64,000 bases of DNA, taken from Atopobium sp. UBA1382 (GTDB taxonomy: Bacteria; Actinomycetota; Coriobacteriia; Coriobacteriales; Atopobiaceae). A model generated the notes under the pieces. The model made no database searches, was not told the DNA's origin, and saw nothing but the letters and a program-made list of their open reading frames with translations. Shown in pieces: positions 42,531 through 50,248 of the stretch; the stretch's first letter is position 1, and each line of letters begins with the position of its first letter. The position numbers were made by a program, and so were the translations under genes. The stretch is taken from positions 384-64,383 of the forward strand of contig DBQY01000008.1 of NCBI GenBank assembly GCA_002305805.1. Direction: 5' to 3'.

Positions 42531-43721
42531 ATGGCAGTGGTTCTTCTCGTCGTTATCTACGTGGCCTTCGTCGGCCTGGGCGTCCCGGACTCGCTCTTTG
42601 GTGCGGCGTGGCCGGCCATGCATGTTGACCTGGGCATTCCCGTCTCGTGGGGAAGCGCGGTCACGATGGTCACGTGCTGTGGGACCATCGTCTCGAGCCT
42701 CTCGTCGGCCGCGGTCATCAGCCGCTTTGGCACCGGGCGCGTGACGGCCGTCTCCACGGCGCTCACCGCGGCGGCGCTCGTCGGCTTTGCCGTGGCGCCG
42801 AGCTTCCCGTGGCTCTGTCTGCTTGCGATTCCCCTCGGTCTCGGCGCGGGCGCCATCGACACGGCGCTCAACAACTACGTGGCCCTGCACTATCGCGCGA
42901 CGCACATGAACTTCCTCCACTGCGCCTATGGCGTCGGCATCACGGTGAGCCCCTTCCTCATGTCGATCGCGCTCACGGGCGGCACCTGGCGCGACGGCTA
43001 CCTCGAGGCGGCTGCCGTCCAGGCGGCGATCATGGCGGCAACGATCGCGATCCTGCCGCTCTGGTCCCGCGTGGGCCACGAGTCCTCGCCGGGGGAGCAG
43101 GACGGCGAGCCCGAGGCCCGCGCGGCGGGCCCGCTCGAGCTCGTCCGGCGTCGCGACATCCGCCTGGCCTGTCTCGTCTTCATGGCCTCGGTGGCCATCG
43201 AGGGCATCTGCAACACCTGGTGCGCGAGCTACCTCGTGAGCGCGCGCGGCATGGCGGCCGGCGCCGCCGCAGGCATGGTGACGGTCTACTACGTGGGCGT
43301 GACGGCGGGACGCTTCCTCTCCGGCGTGCTCGCCAACCGGCTCTCGAGCAAGCAGCTCGTGGGCCTGGGGCAGGCGGTCACCTTCGTGGCCGTGCTCGTT
43401 CTTCTCGCCCCGCTGCCGCTTGCTGCGGCGCCGGTGGGCCTCTTCCTCGTGGGCTTTGGCAACAGCCCGCTCTACCCCAACATGCTGCACCTCACGCCGC
43501 GCCTCTTTGGCCGCGACCTCTCGCAGGCCGTGATCGGCGTGCAGATGGCAGCCTCGTACGTGGGGTCGCTCACGCTGCCGCCGCTCTTTGGCCTGGTCGC
43601 GGAGCGGGTGGGCTTCTGGCTCTTCCCGGTGGCGCTGTTCGCGCTCTCCGTGGTGGTGCTCGCCGCGTTTCTCGGCCTCATGGCGCTCAAGGGCTGGCGC
43701 CCGCGCCTTGCGCGCCGCTAG
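42531..43721 (+). CDS. Major facilitator superfamily transporter
   Basis: A 396-residue transporter with twelve predicted helices. The N-terminal VFVGLGVPDSLFGAAWP-like start and LNNYVALHYRATHMNFLHC mark the FucP/YfkF-like sugar MFS branch. A hydrophilic central loop (about residues 185-205, SSPGEQDGEPEARAAG) separates the halves. The substrate may be a sugar, in keeping with the LacI-type operator upstream. The ATG at 42531 lies 12 bases after GGAGG. Confidence 0.88.
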   Translation: MAVVLLVVIYVAFVGLGVPDSLFGAAWPAMHVDLGIPVSWGSAVTMVTCCGTIVSSLSSAAVISRFGTGRVTAVSTALTAAALVGFAVAPSFPWLCLLAIPLGLGAGAIDTALNNYVALHYRATHMNFLHCAYGVGITVSPFLMSIALTGGTWRDGYLEAAAVQAAIMAATIAILPLWSRVGHESSPGEQDGEPEARAAGPLELVRRRDIRLACLVFMASVAIEGICNTWCASYLVSARGMAAGAAAGMVTVYYVGVTAGRFLSGVLANRLSSKQLVGLGQAVTFVAVLVLLAPLPLAAAPVGLFLVGFGNSPLYPNMLHLTPRLFGRDLSQAVIGVQMAASYVGSLTLPPLFGLVAERVGFWLFPVALFALSVVVLAAFLGLMALKGWRPRLARR

Positions 43722-43731
43722 CCCGCCGGCT

Positions 43732-43848
43732 CAGTACGCGACTTCCAACGTTTTTGGCGCCGTAAAACGTCGTCAATCGCGTATTGACTTGTGCCAGTAC
43801 GCGACTTCCAACGTTTTGGTGCCGTAAAACGTCGTCAATCGCGTATTG
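43732..43848. repeat. Intergenic tandem palindromes, locus H
   Basis: Two 54-55-bp copies (43732-43786 and 43795-43848) differ by one base and one indel, with 8 bases between. Each copy is a hairpin: CAGTACGCGA pairs with TCGCGTATTG (one mismatch) and ACGTTTT with AAAACGT around a GGCGCC-like centre. Two units only, so not a CRISPR array. They separate the MFS gene from an aldo/keto reductase gene. Confidence 0.85.
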
Positions 43849-43885
43849 CGCGTGCTCATCGGAATAGAATGAGTAAGACGCGACG

Positions 43886-43897
43886 GGCGAGAAGGAC
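43886..43897 (+). other. Example of the dispersed GGCGAGAAGGAC motif
   Basis: One of at least ten exact copies of this 12-mer in the window (others start near 2205, 3837, 18652, 35258, 37315, 58975 and 60195, and on the minus strand near 51879 and 56162). The 8-base core GGCGAGAA occurs at least 48 times, about 32 on the plus and 16 on the minus strand. It appears in all reading frames and in gaps. Its function is unknown. Confidence 0.8.
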
Positions 43898-43905
43898 GGT
43901 GGGAC

Positions 43906-44916
43906 ATGGCGGACATGCGCTACGTCAGGCTGGGAGGCTCGGGCCTCACGGTCTCGCTGATCTGCCTGGGCGGCATGGGCTTTGGCGTGCCCACCGCGCC
44001 GCGCCCGTGGACCGTGGGCTATGACGAGACGCGTGCCGTGATCGCGGCGGCGACGGATGCCGGCGTCAACTTCATTGACACTGCCAACTGCTACGCGGAC
44101 GGCACGAGCGAGGAGTTCATCGGGCGGGCCCTGCGCGAGCTGGGCATCCCGCGCGACCGTACGGTGCTGGCGAGCAAGGTCTTCTACAACGAGGGCGGCC
44201 TCTCGCGTGCGGCGATCATGCGCGAGATCGAGGGCACGCTGCGCCGTCTGCGGACCGACTACCTCGACCTCTACGTCATCCACCGCTTTGACGCGGCGAC
44301 GCCCGTCGAGGAGACGCTCGAGGCGCTCGACGAGCTCGTGCGCGCGGGCAAGGTGCGCGCGCTGGGGGCGAGCGCGATGTACGCCTACCAGCTCCACACC
44401 ATGCAGGACGTGGCGCTCGCCAACGGCTGGACGCCCTTCTCGACCATGCAGAGCCAGTACAACCTGCTCTACCGCGAGGACGAGCATGAGATGATCCCCG
44501 TGTGCCGTCAGTTTGGCATGGCGCTCACGCCGTACAGCTCGCTCGCGGCGGGGAGGCTCACGCGGCCCACGTGGGACGCGCCCACGCGCCGCAGCGAGAC
44601 GGACGAGATCTCGAAGAAGAAGTTCGACCCCATGCGCGAGCAGGACGAGAAGGTCGTGGCGCGAGTCGCGGAGCTCGCAGAGGGGCACGGCGTGCCGATG
44701 GCGGCGGTCGCGGTGGCGTGGTTGTGGTCGCGCGGCGTGGAGTCGCCGATCGTGGGCTGCTCGCGTCCGGAGCTCGTGGGCGACGTGGCTCGCGCCCTTG
44801 ACGTGGAGCTCACGGAGGAGGAGCGCATCTACCTCGAGGAGCCGTACGTGCCGCATCCGCTCGTGGGCGTTCGCCCGCACACGCTGGACGAGCTGCTGCC
44901 GAGAGGGGCGGAATGA
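43906..44916 (+). CDS. Aldo/keto reductase, paralogue of the enzyme at 32925
   Basis: A 336-residue reductase with the intact tetrad (FIDTANCYADGTSEE, LASKVFYNEGG, VIHRFDAATP) and the same GASAMYAYQLH segment as the enzyme at 32925. The two are clear paralogues; about two-thirds of residues appear identical by eye. The substrate is unknown. It starts a three-gene overlapping operon with the membrane PH-like protein and the Ogt fusion. Confidence 0.94.
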   Translation: MADMRYVRLGGSGLTVSLICLGGMGFGVPTAPRPWTVGYDETRAVIAAATDAGVNFIDTANCYADGTSEEFIGRALRELGIPRDRTVLASKVFYNEGGLSRAAIMREIEGTLRRLRTDYLDLYVIHRFDAATPVEETLEALDELVRAGKVRALGASAMYAYQLHTMQDVALANGWTPFSTMQSQYNLLYREDEHEMIPVCRQFGMALTPYSSLAAGRLTRPTWDAPTRRSETDEISKKKFDPMREQDEKVVARVAELAEGHGVPMAAVAVAWLWSRGVESPIVGCSRPELVGDVARALDVELTEEERIYLEEPYVPHPLVGVRPHTLDELLPRGAE

Positions 44917-45365
44917 GCGGGCGGGGCAGGAGGGGCGAGCGGCCTGAGCTGGTCTTTCGCGGGAGGGTGGCCGTGTGGTACCGGGCGCTCTGCGCCGTCA
45001 TCGCCGCAGGTGCTGCCATCCTGGCGCTGCAGACGACGCTGCCCGCCTTCGTCCCGATACTGGCGCTCGTCGCCGGGGAAATCTTCCTGTTTCCGATCGT
45101 CGTGCGCAACCGCGTGGAGCTCTACGCCGATCGACTCGAGATCTTCTTCGGTTGGAGCCACGTGGTGATCCCATACGCACGGGTGCGCGACGTCCAGCCC
45201 CTCACGGGAGGATGCGACCAGTTCACGGGGCACCTGTGCGCCGCCGAGCTGGACGGCGTCTTCATCGAGGCGCCGCAGGACGGCGATGCCGCGGTCTCCG
45301 TGACCGACAACGACGCGCTGATGGGGGAGCTGCGCTATCGGGCGGGGCTTGGTGAGCTGTCGTGA
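44913..45365 (+). CDS. Membrane protein with PH-like domain
   Basis: Not assigned to a named family. The 150-residue protein has two adjacent membrane helices (about residues 22-65) followed by a strand-rich part beginning [24 protein letters not shown], which looks like the bacterial PH (bPH) domain. It overlaps the reductase stop by 4 bases and the next gene by 4 bases. Its role is unknown. Confidence 0.72.
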   Translation: MSGRGRRGERPELVFRGRVAVWYRALCAVIAAGAAILALQTTLPAFVPILALVAGEIFLFPIVVRNRVELYADRLEIFFGWSHVVIPYARVRDVQPLTGGCDQFTGHLCAAELDGVFIEAPQDGDAAVSVTDNDALMGELRYRAGLGELS

Positions 45366-46303
45366 GGCACACGTCCGTCTATCGCACCCCGTTGGGGGAG
45401 TTCCTGCTGGCGAGCGACGGTGTTGCGCTCACGGGCCTGTGGTTCGAGGGGCAGTGCCGCTTCGCGGCGGGGCTCTCCCCGGATGCGGGCGAGCGCCCCG
45501 ATTTGCCCGCGTTCCTGGAGGCGCGCTCCTGGCTCGACGCGTACTTCCGAGGCGACGACCCCGGCGAGCCGCCCGCGACGATGCTCTCCGGCACGCCGTT
45601 CCAGCGCGCCGTCTGGGACGAGCTGCGCTTCGTGGGGTTCGGCCAGACCGCCACGTACGGCGCGCTTGCGGCGCGCGTGGGCGAGCGGCTCGGACGGCCC
45701 GCCTCGGCGCGTGCCGTCGGCTCGGCGGTGGGGCGCAACCCGGTCTCCGTCATCGTGGGCTGCCATCGCGTGCTCGGTGCGCACGGCGAGCTCACCGGTT
45801 ACGCGGGTGGCGTCTGGCGCAAGCGCGCCCTTCTCGCCCTGGAACGCGAAGGATTGGTCGTTGCCGAGGCCGCTGAGCGCACCGCGTCCCTCGTGCGCGC
45901 GCTCGTCGACGTCTGGGAGCGCTCGGTCCGCGCGACGCACGACTTCCTGCTGCCCGGCGAGGTGGGGAGGATGCGTCCCGTGGTGCCCGGCGCCATCGAG
46001 GGGGTGCCGCGCCTCCTCGTGGCGCGCCGGTCGGGCGTTCCTATCGGGTTTCTCGGCATGGGCGGGGGCTTCGTGGAGATGCTGTTCGTGGACCCCGAGG
46101 AGCGAGGGCGCGGTGTGGGGCGGCTGCTCATGGAGCGGGCGACGGAGCTCCTCGGCGCGCGCGAGGTCTCGGTGAACGAGCAGAACCGCCATGCCGTTGG
46201 CTTCTACGAACGCATGGGGTTCGTCGTCCTTCTCCGCACGCCCACGGACGAGGACGGGCGCCCCTATCCGCTGCTCTACATGAGGCTCTCGCCCGATGCC
46301 TGA
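45362..46303 (+). CDS. Methylated-DNA--cysteine methyltransferase fused to GNAT acetyltransferase
   Basis: A 313-residue fusion. Residues 1-165 are an Ogt-type alkyltransferase ([19 protein letters not shown], then [15 protein letters not shown]). The catalytic cysteine is present, but the usual Pro before it (PCHR) is Gly. Residues 200-305 are a GNAT domain ([20 protein letters not shown]). The pairing of DNA-alkyl repair with an acetyltransferase in one chain is unusual. The start is GTG at 45362, overlapping the previous gene by 4 bases. Confidence 0.88.
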   Translation: MRHTSVYRTPLGEFLLASDGVALTGLWFEGQCRFAAGLSPDAGERPDLPAFLEARSWLDAYFRGDDPGEPPATMLSGTPFQRAVWDELRFVGFGQTATYGALAARVGERLGRPASARAVGSAVGRNPVSVIVGCHRVLGAHGELTGYAGGVWRKRALLALEREGLVVAEAAERTASLVRALVDVWERSVRATHDFLLPGEVGRMRPVVPGAIEGVPRLLVARRSGVPIGFLGMGGGFVEMLFVDPEERGRGVGRLLMERATELLGAREVSVNEQNRHAVGFYERMGFVVLLRTPTDEDGRPYPLLYMRLSPDA

Positions 46304-46390
46304 TGGGGTCGTCGACTTTGGAGGCGTACATGGGTGATGGGCGTTCGGGGTAGACTAAGTGAAGACGGCAACATCCGATCGGGGGTGTCC

Positions 46391-46666
46391 ATGATGATGT
46401 ATCCGTACTTGACCATGGGCGACGACATAGAGGTTGTCCACTCGGAGCTTATTCGCGATAAGGGCATCGATAAGGTGTTCGTTCATTTTGAGCGCCCGAC
46501 GAAGGACGGATTTGATTCGGCGCGCTGTGAGCTTCCCTCGTACACATGGACTGAGTGGGAAGGGCATTTCAGCACGGATGAGCTTGCGGAGTTCGAGGCT
46601 TTTCTGAGCAATAACGCCCATCTCATCTATCGTTATGCGGCCAGCGGGGGTGTGAAGGTTGCCTAG
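46391..46666 (+). CDS. Small hypothetical protein, partner of a DUF4160-type gene
   Basis: A 91-residue protein with no recognised domain. It is acidic, opening YPYLTMGDDIEVVHSELI, and is usually seen next to DUF4160 genes, as here. G+C and codon use are clearly lower than in neighbours (codons such as TTT, GAT and CTT are common), which points to acquisition by transfer. Start choice between GTG 46385, ATG 46391 and ATG 46394 is open. Possibly one half of a toxin-antitoxin-like pair. Confidence 0.6.
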   Translation: MMMYPYLTMGDDIEVVHSELIRDKGIDKVFVHFERPTKDGFDSARCELPSYTWTEWEGHFSTDELAEFEAFLSNNAHLIYRYAASGGVKVA

Positions 46667-46736
46667 CCTGTTCCTCATAGGCGGCTATCGCGTGTTCTTC
46701 TGGTCCAATGAGGCTGCGATTAGCTTTTACTGTTGA
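46659..46736 (+). pseudogene. Truncated DUF4160 gene
   Basis: A TTG at 46659, overlapping the preceding gene by 8 bases, opens a 25-codon frame reading PSLFLIGGYRVFFWSNE, which matches the N-terminus of DUF4160 proteins. The frame then ends after a few unrelated residues, so about two-thirds of the domain is lost. It shares the low G+C of its partner. Confidence 0.7.
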
Positions 46737-46773
46737 CAAGTTACCTCAGGGAGCCTGGGCGCTTTCGAGATCG

Positions 46774-47316
46774 CTACTTCATCGAGTGCAGGTGCTCGAG
46801 CACCGGCTGCAGGTACTCGCGCCGCGTCCCGTCGAAGCCCTCGCGCATGGCGTTGAGCGCGAAGGCGACGCGCGGGTCGGTCCTGGCCTCCTTTGCCTGC
46901 ATGCGGAAGAACGCGCGCATGGCCAGCCTGTCGAGGGCGCACAGGCGGTCGAAGTCAAAGCCGCCCTGGCAGTAGAAGTGCGCGAGGCGAGGGTAGCGGT
47001 CCTGCGGGAACGCGTGCTCGAAGGCGGCGTCCGTCTCGCTCTTGGGCCACTCCTCGCTCGGCATGGGGTAGGCACCCACGCCCACCACCACGTAGCGGCG
47101 CTCGGGGCGCCCGTCCATGACCTCGCGCAGCCAGCGCGCTCCCTTGAGGCCTCCGGCGTGGAACCAGCTGAGAAAGACGAGCGTCTTTGCGCTTGCCACG
47201 GAGGGCGAGGTGCGCTCGGCAAACGGGACCGCCCTGGTCCCGAGCTCCTCTGCGAGCCAGCGCGCGTACCTCTCGGTGAACCCGGTCTGCGAGCAGTAGA
47301 CGATGGCGGTGCTCAT
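46774..47316 (-). CDS. Flavodoxin-domain protein (HemG-like)
   Basis: A 180-residue flavodoxin-like protein. The FMN loop is TAIVYCSQTGFTERYAR at the N-terminus, and LVFLSWFHAGGLKGARWL and FYCQGGFDFDRL complete a pocket like that of the Flavodoxin_5/HemG group. The reaction is unknown. It starts 2 bases after the TetR stop, so the regulator and this enzyme form one operon. A longer in-frame version only shadows the TetR gene. Confidence 0.87.
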   Translation of the reverse strand: MSTAIVYCSQTGFTERYARWLAEELGTRAVPFAERTSPSVASAKTLVFLSWFHAGGLKGARWLREVMDGRPERRYVVVGVGAYPMPSEEWPKSETDAAFEHAFPQDRYPRLAHFYCQGGFDFDRLCALDRLAMRAFFRMQAKEARTDPRVAFALNAMREGFDGTRREYLQPVLEHLHSMK

Positions 47317-47318
47317 GC

Positions 47319-47942
47319 TCACTCCTTCGCTCGGTGCTGGGCGAGAAACGCCTCGAGGTGGCGCTCGATGAGGCGGCGCGCCTCCGGCCAGGGCGCGTCC
47401 TCGCAGAGGGCCAGGAACACGGGTCCGTGGAACTGCCGGGTCGCGAGGTCGACGTCGCAGGGGGAGAAGATATCCGCCTCGACGAGGCGCGAGAAGATCA
47501 CGCGCTGCAGCTCGAGCGGGCGCTCGATGAACACGGTGCGATACAGCTCGTCGCAACGGGGGTACGCGCGGCGTGCGCCCTCGAGAACGTGGCGCAGACG
47601 CACGATGCCGGCGTCCGCGAAGAGGGGCTCGTAGCTGGCGAGAACCACCTTGGTGAGCGCGGGGCCGTCCGCGAGGTAGGCGCTCGCGTTGTCGGCGGGG
47701 TGGGCGAGGGCGCGTCGGGAGTGCAGCGCCTGCGTGAGGCGATCGAGCTGGTGTTCCACCGCGGCGTCGAAGATGGCCTGCTTGCTGGGGTAGTGGCTGT
47801 AGAGGGAGGCGTCGCGCATGCCCACCGCGGTCGCGACGTCGCGCATCGTCGTCGCGGCGTAGCCCTTCTCGGCAAACACCTCGAGGGCGCGCTCGCAGAT
47901 GAGGCGCTTGGTGTCGCGCGTTGGCCCGGACGGTCGTCCCAT
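47319..47942 (-). CDS. TetR family transcriptional regulator
   Basis: A 207-residue TetR protein. The DNA-binding helix-turn-helix lies at residues 25-50 (TTMRDVATAVGMRDASLYSHY). The ATG at 47942 directly follows GGGAGGAAGC; seven in-frame codons upstream are not used. A palindrome at 47963-47984 overlaps its own promoter region, suggesting autoregulation together with the flavodoxin-like gene. Confidence 0.92.
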   Translation of the reverse strand: MGRPSGPTRDTKRLICERALEVFAEKGYAATTMRDVATAVGMRDASLYSHYPSKQAIFDAAVEHQLDRLTQALHSRRALAHPADNASAYLADGPALTKVVLASYEPLFADAGIVRLRHVLEGARRAYPRCDELYRTVFIERPLELQRVIFSRLVEADIFSPCDVDLATRQFHGPVFLALCEDAPWPEARRLIERHLEAFLAQHRAKE

Positions 47943-47962
47943 GCTTCCTCCCGTGGTCGTCA

Positions 47963-47984
47963 AAACCTAGTATACGACAGGTTT
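47963..47984. promoter_or_regulatory. Palindromic operator upstream of TetR gene
   Basis: AAACCT (47963-47968) and AGGTTT (47979-47984) flank a near-symmetric GTATAC core. The site lies 21-42 bases from the TetR start and between it and the divergent TipAS gene. Confidence 0.6.
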
Positions 47985-48073
47985 AAGATAGGGCAAGTCG
48001 GTTTCGAGATGCGGGAGGCGCGCTATTCTCTGACGTGACTGGGAGCGCTGCTGTGGCGAAAGGGATCGAGGAC

Positions 48074-48499
48074 ATGGGCAAGCACGACGCCTTCGAGGCG
48101 CTCAAGCGCCGGGCGATTGAGGAGAACGAGCGCACGTACGGCCGCGAGGCGCGCGAGCGCTACGGAGACGACGCGGTGGACGCGGCGAACGACCGGCTGG
48201 CATCACTCTCCCAGGACGAGTGGGACGAGAAGGACCGGCTCGAACAGGCAATCAAGAAGCAACTGCGTGTCGCCATGGAGACAGGTGACCCGACGGGCGA
48301 GCCGGCCTACGAGCTCGCGCGGATGCACGCGCGCTGGATCGCCCTGCACTGGGGCGAGGGGCGCTACTCGCGCGAGGCGCACCGTCGCCTCGCGCAGATG
48401 TATCTCGCAGACGATCGCTTCCGCGCCTACTACGACACGGCGGCGGGCGAGGGCGCGACGGAGTTCCTGGCCGCCGCGCTCGAGTTCTACCTGGCGTAG
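48074..48499 (+). CDS. Stand-alone TipAS antibiotic-recognition domain protein
   Basis: A 141-residue all-helical protein matching TipAS, the domain of TipAL that traps thiopeptides. Family segments are FEALKRRAIEENERTYG, DEWDEKDRLEQ, GEGRYSREAHRRLAQMYLAD and DRFRAYYD. The MerR DNA-binding half is absent, so the protein may sequester a drug or ligand rather than regulate. The ATG at 48074 follows GGGATCGAGG; GTG starts at 48035 and 48053 remain possible. Confidence 0.85.
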   Translation: MGKHDAFEALKRRAIEENERTYGREARERYGDDAVDAANDRLASLSQDEWDEKDRLEQAIKKQLRVAMETGDPTGEPAYELARMHARWIALHWGEGRYSREAHRRLAQMYLADDRFRAYYDTAAGEGATEFLAAALEFYLA

Positions 48500-48517
48500 C
48501 CGGCAGGAGGGGGCTTT

Positions 48518-49021
48518 ATGTGCGAGAAGAACGTCGGTCCCGCGCTTAGGCTCGCGCCGCTCTCCTCGCGCGACGCGGCCGCGGCGGCGGAGCTCTTCCG
48601 CGAGACGGTACACGCGGTCAACGCGCGCGACTACACGTCCGAGCAGCTGGACGCGTGGGCCCCGAGCGGGGCGGGCCCAGCGCGCCGCTTGGCCGAGCGC
48701 CTGCTCAGGCAGGGCGCGCTCGGCGCCTGGGACGGCAGCGCCCTCGTGGGCTTTGGCAGCCTCGAGGGCGCGGACCTTCTCGACATGCTCTTCGTGCGCA
48801 GGGACCATCAGGGACGAGGCGTGGCGCGTCTGCTCGCGGGGGCGCTCGAGCGCGATGCGCGGGACCGGGGCGCACATGCGGTCCAGACCTTCGCGTCCAT
48901 CACGGCGCGTCCGTTTTTCGAGCGCCAGGGCTACGTCGTGCTGCGCGAGAATGTCGCCGTCCGCGCGGGCATGCAACTTACGAACAGCCGAGGTTCATGC
49001 GGAAGGGGCCCTGTGCCATGA
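48518..49021 (+). CDS. GNAT family N-acetyltransferase
   Basis: A 167-residue GNAT. The acetyl-CoA motif is DMLFVRRDHQGRGVARLL and the C-terminal FFERQGYVVLRENV fits the YafP/PhnO-like group. The ATG at 48518 follows AGGAGGGGG. The last 14 codons overlap, tail to tail, the end of the divergent XRE gene. Confidence 0.88.
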   Translation: MCEKNVGPALRLAPLSSRDAAAAAELFRETVHAVNARDYTSEQLDAWAPSGAGPARRLAERLLRQGALGAWDGSALVGFGSLEGADLLDMLFVRRDHQGRGVARLLAGALERDARDRGAHAVQTFASITARPFFERQGYVVLRENVAVRAGMQLTNSRGSCGRGPVP

Positions 49022-49577
49022 AGGAGATGTGGTTCTCGTCGTAGTATCCGGGCAGGGTCTCATGGCAGAAGAACGAGAACCACGCCAGCGCCACGAGCAT
49101 GAGGAGGCCTCCGGCGACGGCCGGGTCGGCGAGGCCCGAGAGGAGCTGGTCAAGATTGCGCGAGAAGACCACGCGCGCCGTGAGCGCGCCCCAGACGGCG
49201 ACCGTCGCCGCAAAGGCGGCGCACCGCAGCGCCCGCTGCTGCCCGGTGAGCGCCGCGCCCGAGAGGTCGAGCGAGGCAGCGATGAGGCGGTCGGCCTCGG
49301 CGCGCCCCAGGCGCTCCTCGTGCGGAGCCTCCTCGCAGGCCATGAGCTCGGAGATGGAGAGGCCGAGTGCCCCGGCGAGCGGCATGAGCAACGGGACGCT
49401 CGGCAGGCTGAGGCCGCGCTCCCACTTGCTCACAGTCTTGTCGCTCACGTAGAGGCGCTCGGCGAGCTGTCGCTGCGTGAGGCCGCGCTCGGCGCGGATG
49501 CGGGCGACAAAGGCGCCGAGGGTGGTGGCGTCGAGCTGCGGGGCCTTCGGCTCGCGCGGCTCCGGGCTGTCTGTCAT
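48978..49577 (-). CDS. XRE-type regulator with membrane segments
   Basis: A 199-residue protein. An N-terminal helix-turn-helix (GLTQRQLAERLYVSDKTVSKWERG, residues about 33-55, abbreviated) is followed by two hydrophobic helices near residues 118-170, so it is a membrane-tethered XRE protein. The ligand is unknown. The ATG at 49577 directly follows GGAGGAGACC; an in-frame codon 21 residues earlier is not used. Its 3' end overlaps the GNAT gene by 44 bases. Confidence 0.85.
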   Translation of the reverse strand: MTDSPEPREPKAPQLDATTLGAFVARIRAERGLTQRQLAERLYVSDKTVSKWERGLSLPSVPLLMPLAGALGLSISELMACEEAPHEERLGRAEADRLIAASLDLSGAALTGQQRALRCAAFAATVAVWGALTARVVFSRNLDQLLSGLADPAVAGGLLMLVALAWFSFFCHETLPGYYDENHISFMAQGPFRMNLGCS

Positions 49578-49688
49578 GTGGTCTCCTCCATGTGGTCGGA
49601 ACGTGGCCACGATGCTGGTCCGCGGGCGCCGGCGCGTCAATCGACCGTTGGGCGAGTTGGCGTCTACCTACGAAAACGCATGCGGCGG

Positions 49689-50039
49689 CTACGAGCGCAG
49701 GATCTTCTCCATGGAGCGTCCGCGGGCGAGCTCGTCGACGAGCTTGTCGAGGTAGCGGGCGTTCTGCTCCACGGGGTCGGCGATGGCGGCAACGTCCACG
49801 CCGCAGACCTTGCCGGTGATGAGCGCGCGGTTGGGGTTCAGCGCGGGCGCCTCCGAGAAGAACGTCTCGTAGTCGACGCCCGCCGCAATCTGGCGCTCGA
49901 GGCCGGCGACGTCGTATCCGGTGAGCCAGCAGGTCACCTCGTCCACCTCTTCGCGCGTACGATCCTTGCGCTCGGCCTTCTGGACGAGCAGCGGGTAGAC
50001 CTTGGCAAGCGACATCTTTGCGATGGGCGTGCGCGGCAT
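49689..50039 (-). CDS. DUF2200 family protein
   Basis: A 116-residue member of DUF2200, small cytoplasmic proteins of unknown role. Typical parts are IAKMSLAKVYPLLVQKAERK, EVDEVTCWLTGYD, and ICGVDVAAIADP-like and ARGRSMEKIL near the end. The ATG at 50039 follows GAAGGAGG. It lies behind a PIN-domain remnant. Confidence 0.87.
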   Translation of the reverse strand: MPRTPIAKMSLAKVYPLLVQKAERKDRTREEVDEVTCWLTGYDVAGLERQIAAGVDYETFFSEAPALNPNRALITGKVCGVDVAAIADPVEQNARYLDKLVDELARGRSMEKILRS

Positions 50040-50099
50040 GGTGCCTCCTTCGCGCGGCGTGGGCGTGCGCCCAGTGTAGCGCGCGGGGCGGCGCCGCGG

Positions 50100-50248
50100 G
50101 GTGTCCTCGACGCTGCCGGCGGGAATGACCGCTGCGGTGTCCTCTGACGATAAGAGGCACTCCAGCAGATGACGGCATCGAGATGACGAGGCCTCGTGGT
50201 GCTCAGGTAGTCGAGGACGATGTTGGTGTCGAGAACGACCCTAGTCAA
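50100..50248 (-). pseudogene. PIN-domain toxin remnant
   Basis: A TTG at 50248 opens TRVVLDTNIVLDYLS, the first strand and catalytic aspartate of PIN-domain ribonucleases. About 20 residues later the frame shifts by one: the other frame resumes with LLECLLSSEDTAAVIPAGS, again PIN-like. The domain then stops near 50100, so two-thirds is missing and it cannot be active. No partner antitoxin was seen. It overlaps the stop of the ArsR fusion by 8 bases. Confidence 0.72.

Noticed and set aside
41349..43490. Extension of the VanZ/RDD frame to 713 codons
   Set aside because: The upstream part mirrors the MFS gene; the ATG at 42347 opens the first VanZ helix.
43732..43848. CRISPR-like repeat
   Set aside because: Only two units with an 8-bp spacer and no cas genes; the units are hairpins.
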